From the NCBI GenBank assembly GCA_903854805.1, contig CAINXK010000556.1, positions 1-17,399 of the forward strand: a stretch of DNA of 17,399 nucleotides, given 5' to 3'. The notes below the pieces were generated by a model. The model did not search any database and had not been told where the DNA came from. It was given only the letters and a program-made list of their open reading frames with translations. This document shows positions 14,227-17,399 of the stretch, piece after piece. The position numbers were made by a program, and so were the translations under genes. The number at the start of each line of letters is the position of its first letter. Position 1 is the first letter of the stretch. This stretch comes from an uncultured Anaerolineae bacterium (lineage in GTDB: Bacteria > Chloroflexota > Anaerolineae > Anaerolineales > Villigracilaceae).

Positions 14227-14757
14227 TTACGCAGCAGCCGGGGTCGGTTCAGAATAAGCCCGGATGACATAGGCCAACGAGCGAGCCGGTTCGGCCAGTG
14301 TGCGGACAAGTTTGCTGGCAGGAGCCTGCAAGGTGCCGAGCAGCATTGCACGAACGACGGGCAGCGGGGGAAGTTCAGCCAGTGCTTTAACTTGTACAGT
14401 ACTGAGAGACTGTTTACCCAGGAAACCGCCCTTCACCTTGATTGCTTCCATTTTAACGGTCGCATCTGTCAAGGCTTTGGTAGTAGCAGCTGCATCCTTG
14501 AATGCAAACGCCATCGCTGTGCTTTTTTCCAGGTACCCATCGGGCACTGACATGCCATTCGCTTCCAAAATTTTGCGGGCGAATGTATTTTTGATGATGT
14601 GGAACTCACCACCGGTATCGCGCAGCTTAGCGCGAATGATATCCAGATCCGCCATTTTAATACCGGTGTATTCCACCAGCACTACAGACTGACTGTCATC
14701 AACCCATTTCTGATACTGGGCTAATACTTTTTCTTTTTTCTGTCGTGAGAGAGCCAA
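14227..14757 (-). CDS. rplJ: Ribosomal protein L10 (uL10)
   Basis: The 176-residue base of the ribosomal stalk. It binds 23S rRNA through its N-terminal domain and L7/L12 dimers through its C-terminal helix. Typical pieces are ALSRQKKEKVLAQYQKWVDD at the start, FHIIKNTFARKILEANG in the middle and LVRTLAEPARSLAYVIRAYS near the end. The start is a TTG codon at 14755-14757, supported by AAAGGAGGT with an eight-base gap after GGAGG. No in-frame ATG is available upstream. The L10(L12)4 complex is known in other bacteria to repress its own operon by binding the leader; the leader here has the required elements. Confidence 0.96.
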   Translation of the reverse strand: MALSRQKKEKVLAQYQKWVDDSQSVVLVEYTGIKMADLDIIRAKLRDTGGEFHIIKNTFARKILEANGMSVPDGYLEKSTAMAFAFKDAAATTKALTDATVKMEAIKVKGGFLGKQSLSTVQVKALAELPPLPVVRAMLLGTLQAPASKLVRTLAEPARSLAYVIRAYSEPTPAAA

Positions 14758-14769
14758 AGTTTTTACCTC

Positions 14770-14945
14770 CTTTCATTAAAAGTCTTTGCCTGACAATCGC
14801 CAGGCAAAGACTTTTACTCTCCAGAGCGGAGAGGGGAGATTTCTCTCAGTCTTCACCTGGGCAGGGAATTAAGTCCCGGGGCGAAACCCCGATGACACCT
14901 ACCGTCTTTGGCGAAGTCGATTGTCAGTTCAGATCAACGAGTAAG
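14770..14945 (-). ncRNA. L10 leader (autoregulatory rplJ leader RNA)
   Basis: On the minus strand the leader has the conserved L10-binding segments CAAAGACGGTAGGTG (14910-14896) and TTAATTCCCTGCCCAGGTG (14872-14854), joined by a hairpin CGGGGTTTCGCCCCG (14891-14877). GGTAGG pairs with CCTGCC. These match the L10_leader family as I know it from Firmicutes and other bacteria. A terminator hairpin lies just before the rplJ ribosome binding site, and an upstream segment can pair with it instead. The arrangement indicates transcription attenuation controlled by L10(L12)4. Confidence 0.85.
14778..14815 (-). terminator. Attenuator terminator hairpin of the rplJ leader
   Basis: A perfect 15-bp stem (14815-14801 with 14792-14778) and an 8-base loop, ending in CTTTT on the minus strand, lie 20 bases before the rplJ TTG. 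It is alternative to an antiterminator in which 14904-14910 pairs with 14805-14811 and 14918-14927 pairs with 14790-14799. Confidence 0.75.
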
Positions 14946-14948
14946 AAT

Positions 14949-15668
14949 TTACTCGACGTCTTGCATTGATTGGGCTGCGTTGGGCTCGACTTTGATGCCA
15001 GGTCCCATCGTGGTAGCCAGTGTGATGCGGCGAATGTAAATGCCCTTTGCGCCAGAAGGACGGGCCTTTTTAATGGCTTCCATCAGTGTCGCAAAGTTTT
15101 CGATCAGTTTTTCAACCGGGAAGGAGGCCTTGCCAACCTGCACGTGAATATTGGCAGTTTTGTCAAGACGGAACTCAACACGGCCGGCCTTGGCTTCGTT
15201 GATGGCGCGGGGCAGATCAGCAGCAGGCACAACGGTACCAGCCTTGGGGTTCGGCATCAAACCGCGTGGGCCGAGTACACGACCCAAACGACCAACCTTG
15301 CCCATCAGGTCAGGAGTGGCGATGGCAACGTCAAATTCAAGCCAACCACCCTGGATCTTGCTAAAAGTCTCGTCGTCATCCACAACCACTTCCGCGCCTG
15401 CAGCACGAGCTGCGATAGCGCCTTCGCCTTGAGCGAAGACAGCCACACGCACACTCTTGCCCAAACCGTTGGGGAGTACAACCACATCGCGGACCTGTTG
15501 GTCAGCCTGGCGTGGGTCAAGACCCATGCGCATATGAACTTCTATGGTCGAATCGAATTTGGTGAAGGCAGTAGCCTTGGCCAGATCCATTGCTTCCTTC
15601 GGCGCGTAGAGCTCATCAATATTTACTTTGGCCAGTGCGGCCATGTACTTCTTTCCGTGTTTCGCCAT
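14949..15668 (-). CDS. rplA: Ribosomal protein L1 (uL1)
   Basis: The 239-residue protein of the mobile L1 stalk, which assists release of deacylated tRNA from the E site. Recognisable family segments are [55 protein letters not shown] and [18 protein letters not shown]. The length is normal for bacteria. GGAGG lies five bases upstream of the ATG. L1 also acts as a translational repressor of its own operon by binding an mRNA hairpin; a fitting hairpin sits immediately upstream. The 190-base gap to rplJ is occupied by the L10 leader. Confidence 0.97.
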   Translation of the reverse strand: MAKHGKKYMAALAKVNIDELYAPKEAMDLAKATAFTKFDSTIEVHMRMGLDPRQADQQVRDVVVLPNGLGKSVRVAVFAQGEGAIAARAAGAEVVVDDDETFSKIQGGWLEFDVAIATPDLMGKVGRLGRVLGPRGLMPNPKAGTVVPAADLPRAINEAKAGRVEFRLDKTANIHVQVGKASFPVEKLIENFATLMEAIKKARPSGAKGIYIRRITLATTMGPGIKVEPNAAQSMQDVE

Positions 15669-15680
15669 TTGAACCTCCGT

Positions 15681-15714
15681 GGTGCAAACGGACCGTCAAT
15701 GCGGCCCTCCCACC
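15681..15714 (-). promoter_or_regulatory. L1-binding-site-like hairpin between rplK and rplA
   Basis: On the minus strand GGTG (15714-15711) pairs with CACC (15684-15681) and GGGCCG (15707-15702) with CGGTCC (15695-15690), separated by an asymmetric internal loop GGA/GTTTG. The strand GGTGGGAGGG resembles the L1 site in 23S rRNA (GGUGGGAG), the known basis of L1 autorepression. It lies 13 bases upstream of the rplA start and overlaps nothing coding. Confidence 0.55.
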
Positions 15715-15719
15715 AGAAT

Positions 15720-16145
15720 TTATTCTACGATCGCGATGCCCATGGAGCGGGCAGTGCCTTCGATCTGTTTCATTGCGCCTTCGATATCGATGGCGTTCAG
15801 ATCTTTCATTTTTGCCTCGGCGATCAGCTTCACCTGGCTGCGGTTCAACTTGCCCACCTTATCTTTGTTGGGCACGCCGGAACCTTTATCAACACCAGCC
15901 GCTTTGCGGATTAAGAAAGCCGCAGGCGAGGTCTTGAGAATGAAGGTGAAGGAACCATCGCTGTACACATTGATTTCGGCTGGGATCAATTCGCCAGGAC
16001 GATTGGATGTGCGTGCATTGTATTCCTTGCAAAAGGCCATAATGTTAAGGCCGTGACCAGCCAAGGCCGGGCCAACGGGGGGCGCCGGATTGGCTTTTCC
16101 AGCTACCAGCTGGAGGCGAACAACTGCTTTTAATTTCTTTGCCAT
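15720..16145 (-). CDS. rplK: Ribosomal protein L11 (uL11)
   Basis: The 141-residue protein of the GTPase-associated centre, binding the 1050-1100 region of 23S rRNA. The N-terminal domain has the conserved [20 protein letters not shown] (residues about 19-38, the thiostrepton-region proline-rich helix). The C-terminal RNA-binding domain contains [13 protein letters not shown] and ends in [19 protein letters not shown] precedes the ATG. The 97-base gap to nusG holds GC-rich hairpins (near 16155-16180 and 16202-16220) but no U-tract, so the message probably continues. Confidence 0.97.
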   Translation of the reverse strand: MAKKLKAVVRLQLVAGKANPAPPVGPALAGHGLNIMAFCKEYNARTSNRPGELIPAEINVYSDGSFTFILKTSPAAFLIRKAAGVDKGSGVPNKDKVGKLNRSQVKLIAEAKMKDLNAIDIEGAMKQIEGTARSMGIAIVE

Positions 16146-16242
16146 GCTTACTCCTTGTGCCGGGGGGTATTACCCCGGTGCGTTATGGTTTTAGCGGGTG
16201 ATTGGGGAGCACCCTCCCAAGTAACCGGGCGGTTAAGCCTGG

Positions 16243-16878
16243 TTACGCTTTCTCTACTTGTAGAAAATCCAGCTCGACGGGTGTCTCACGGCCGAAGAAA
16301 TTAACCATGACACGCACTTTGGTGCGTTCCGTGTCAATTTCTGCGACGGTGCCGCGGAAGTCATTGAAAGGTCCATCGACAATCCGAACGCGCTCGCCAA
16401 CCTTGAAGTTGACTTTCACCGTCGGCACTTCGGCTTCCATGCGTTTGATGATCTGGTTGACCTCTTCAGGTCGCAGGGGGGTGGGCTGATTGCCCATACC
16501 CACAAAGCCAGTTACACCGGGAGTATTGCGCACGACGAACCATGATTCTTCCGTCAGGGCCATGTTAACCAACACATAGCCTGGGAAGATATGGCGTTCC
16601 ACCACGCGGCGTTTGCCATCGCGGACTTCAACTTCTTCCTGGGTAGGCACAACCACATCGAAGATCATATTCTTCATGCCCATCGTTTCGATGCGTTGTT
16701 CCAGGTTGTGCCGGACTTTGTTTTCATAGCCTGAGTAGCAATGAATTACATACCAGGCTGGTCCATCGGTGGCTTCAACAGGAACCTCAGACGACTCGGG
16801 GATTCTCGAGAGGTCCGGGCGAGGCGATTTGGCCTCAGATTTCTTGCGAGCGGGTTCTTCAGTGTTTTTCGCACTCAT
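16243..16878 (-). CDS. nusG: Transcription termination/antitermination factor NusG
   Basis: A 211-residue transcription elongation factor that binds RNA polymerase through its NGN domain and Rho or the ribosome through its KOW domain. After a polar, lysine-rich N-terminal extension of about 40 residues not found in E. coli NusG, the NGN domain starts at AWYVIHCYSGYENKV and includes RHIFPGYVLVNM and NTPGVTGFVG. The KOW domain (about 157-211) starts at NFKVGERVRIVDGPFNDFRG and ends FGRETPVELDFLQVEKA. The ribosome binding site is weak (GAGG five bases before the ATG). It lies 21 bases after secE, so both are on one transcript. Confidence 0.96.
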   Translation of the reverse strand: MSAKNTEEPARKKSEAKSPRPDLSRIPESSEVPVEATDGPAWYVIHCYSGYENKVRHNLEQRIETMGMKNMIFDVVVPTQEEVEVRDGKRRVVERHIFPGYVLVNMALTEESWFVVRNTPGVTGFVGMGNQPTPLRPEEVNQIIKRMEAEVPTVKVNFKVGERVRIVDGPFNDFRGTVAEIDTERTKVRVMVNFFGRETPVELDFLQVEKA

Positions 16879-16899
16879 AGGAGCCTCAGCTTTCGATAA

Positions 16900-17100
16900 T
16901 TAAACGCCAAGCGCCAGTTGCAGTAACTGCTCACCGATGAGATCGATTAGTCCGAGGAACACCGCCATGCCAACCAGCACCACAAGAACGATCATGGTCA
17001 GGTTCATAGCTTCATCGCGAGATGGCCAGCTTACCTTGCGAAGCTCGCCAACCGTTTCACGATAAAAATGAACGATTGGATTGTTTTTTTTCTCGGTCAA
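16900..17100 (-). CDS. secE: Preprotein translocase subunit SecE
   Basis: A single-span inner membrane subunit that clamps SecY in the protein-conducting channel. With a TTG start at 17098-17100 it has 66 residues, normal for short bacterial SecE. An amphipathic helix, FYRETVGELRKVSWPSRDEA (12-31), holds the conserved ELRKV.WP motif, and the transmembrane segment covers about 33-56. I chose the TTG because AAGGAG lies six bases before it. The in-frame GTG at 17139 falls inside the terminator hairpin that follows the tRNA gene and lacks a good ribosome binding site. SecE followed by NusG is the standard bacterial order. Confidence 0.9.
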   Translation of the reverse strand: MTEKKNNPIVHFYRETVGELRKVSWPSRDEAMNLTMIVLVVLVGMAVFLGLIDLIGEQLLQLALGV

Positions 17101-17125
17101 GATACGCTCCTTGTTCTGACGGCTA

Positions 17126-17169
17126 AAACGCCGCCTCACGAATTCCCCGATGCGGGGGAGACGGCGTTT
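17126..17169 (-). terminator. Terminator hairpin after tRNA-Trp, before secE
   Basis: On the minus strand AAACGCCG (17169-17162) pairs with CGGCGTTT (17133-17126), with an inner CCCCG/CGGGG stem (17157-17153 with 17149-17145), followed by T. It would end the tRNA transcript just upstream of secE. The tract is short, so read-through into secE is possible. No separate secE promoter is evident. Confidence 0.6.
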
Positions 17170-17185
17170 CGCTTGTTATTCTGGC

Positions 17186-17257
17186 AGGCCAGGCAGGACT
17201 TGAACCCACAACCACTCGTGTTGGAGACGAGAGCTCTACCAATTGAGCCACTGGCCT
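17186..17257 (-). tRNA. tRNA-Trp (CCA anticodon)
   Basis: The minus strand folds into a complete cloverleaf of 72 bases. The acceptor stem is AGGCCAG with CTGGCCT, the D stem GCTC with GAGC, the anticodon stem CTCGT with ACGAG around loop CTCCAAC (anticodon CCA), and the T arm has TTCAAGT. The 3' CCA is not encoded and must be added after transcription. A tRNA-Trp between rpmG and secE is a common bacterial arrangement. Confidence 0.97.
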
Positions 17258-17264
17258 AGGAAAA

Positions 17265-17292
17265 GTAGGGACGCAAATCACTGCGTCCCTAC
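17265..17292 (-). terminator. Terminator-like hairpin between rpmG and tRNA-Trp
   Basis: GTAGGGACGCA (17265-17275) and TGCGTCCCTAC (17282-17292) form a perfect 11-bp stem with a 6-base loop. On the minus strand it is followed by TTTTCC, as expected for a terminator or an RNA processing hairpin. It starts four bases after the rpmG stop. Confidence 0.65.
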
Positions 17293-17295
17293 GAA

Positions 17296-17399
17296 TTACT
17301 TCGTTTCGCGGTGCGAGGTGTGCTTGCGGCAGCGCGGGCAGTACTTGCTCAGTTCCATGCGACCTGGATCATTACGCCGATTCTTCTCGGTGGTGTAAT
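17296..17399 (-). CDS. rpmG: Ribosomal protein L33 (bL33), 5' end cut by window edge
   Basis: Only the C-terminal 33 residues are in the window. They read [20 protein letters not shown] and continue [13 protein letters not shown] before the TAA at 17296-17298. This is the typical L33 end, with YTT.KN, the second zinc-binding pair (CPRC) and the RKHT.HRETK tail. The first cysteine pair and the start lie beyond base 17399. The presence of CPRC indicates the zinc-binding (C+) form. The rpmG, tRNA-Trp, secE, nusG order is conserved in many bacteria. Confidence 0.93.
   Translation of the reverse strand, partial: YTTEKNRRNDPGRMELSKYCPRCRKHTSHRETK

Noticed and set aside
17101..17139. GTG start for secE giving 79 residues
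   Set aside because: It lies inside the hairpin after tRNA-Trp and lacks a good ribosome binding site, while TTG at 17100 has AAGGAG at ideal spacing and gives a normal SecE length.
1..17399. CRISPR arrays, integrase/att sites, toxin-antitoxin pairs or phage genes
   Set aside because: No regularly spaced repeats, integrase motifs or typical small toxin-antitoxin gene pairs were seen on either strand.

Overview
The window looks like a chromosomal segment of a Chloroflexota bacterium, most likely of the Anaerolineae. This is an inference from gene content (a DUF2089 / DUF4097 / SHOCT-like operon, a DUF1786 protein, a 240-residue LexA, and a ribosomal-protein block that stops at rplL without rpoBC) and moderate GC. 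No rRNA gene is present to confirm it.

Left third (1-7200). A minus-strand TPR-PAS-PAS-GGDEF signalling gene loses its GGDEF domain partway through, where GC-rich coding DNA gives way to an AT-rich tail at the window edge. The 530-base gap that follows holds the decayed C-terminal end of an ISKra4-like transposase. Then come plus-strand metabolic genes: a DUF1786 ASKHA-fold protein directly abutting a CrtC/AttH lipocalin-like protein, a YjbQ-family protein, and an extended SDR NAD-dependent epimerase/dehydratase. A 21-bp perfect inverted repeat separates the SDR from a convergent gene for a polytopic membrane protein that resembles GT-C glycosyltransferases.

Middle (8700-12570). A compact four-gene minus-strand operon reads DUF2089 regulator, DUF4097 beta-solenoid protein, two-TM SHOCT-like protein, small SHOCT-like protein. 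Each product carries a variant of the same short helical-hairpin module. The operon has a near-consensus sigma70 promoter whose -10 box lies inside a palindrome, so autoregulation by the DUF2089 protein is plausible. A CorA-type metal transporter is transcribed divergently from the same region.

Right third (12570-17399). lexA has a strong promoter with an SOS-box-like element in its spacer and a leader of about 210 nt with interleaved complementary segments. It converges on a ribosomal block transcribed leftward: rpmG (cut by the window edge), tRNA-Trp, secE, nusG, rplK, rplA, L10 leader, rplJ, rplL, then a shared bidirectional terminator. The L10 leader shows both a terminator hairpin and a mutually exclusive antiterminator pairing. 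The rplK-rplA gap has an L1-binding-site-like hairpin. secE and rplJ are best started at TTG codons.
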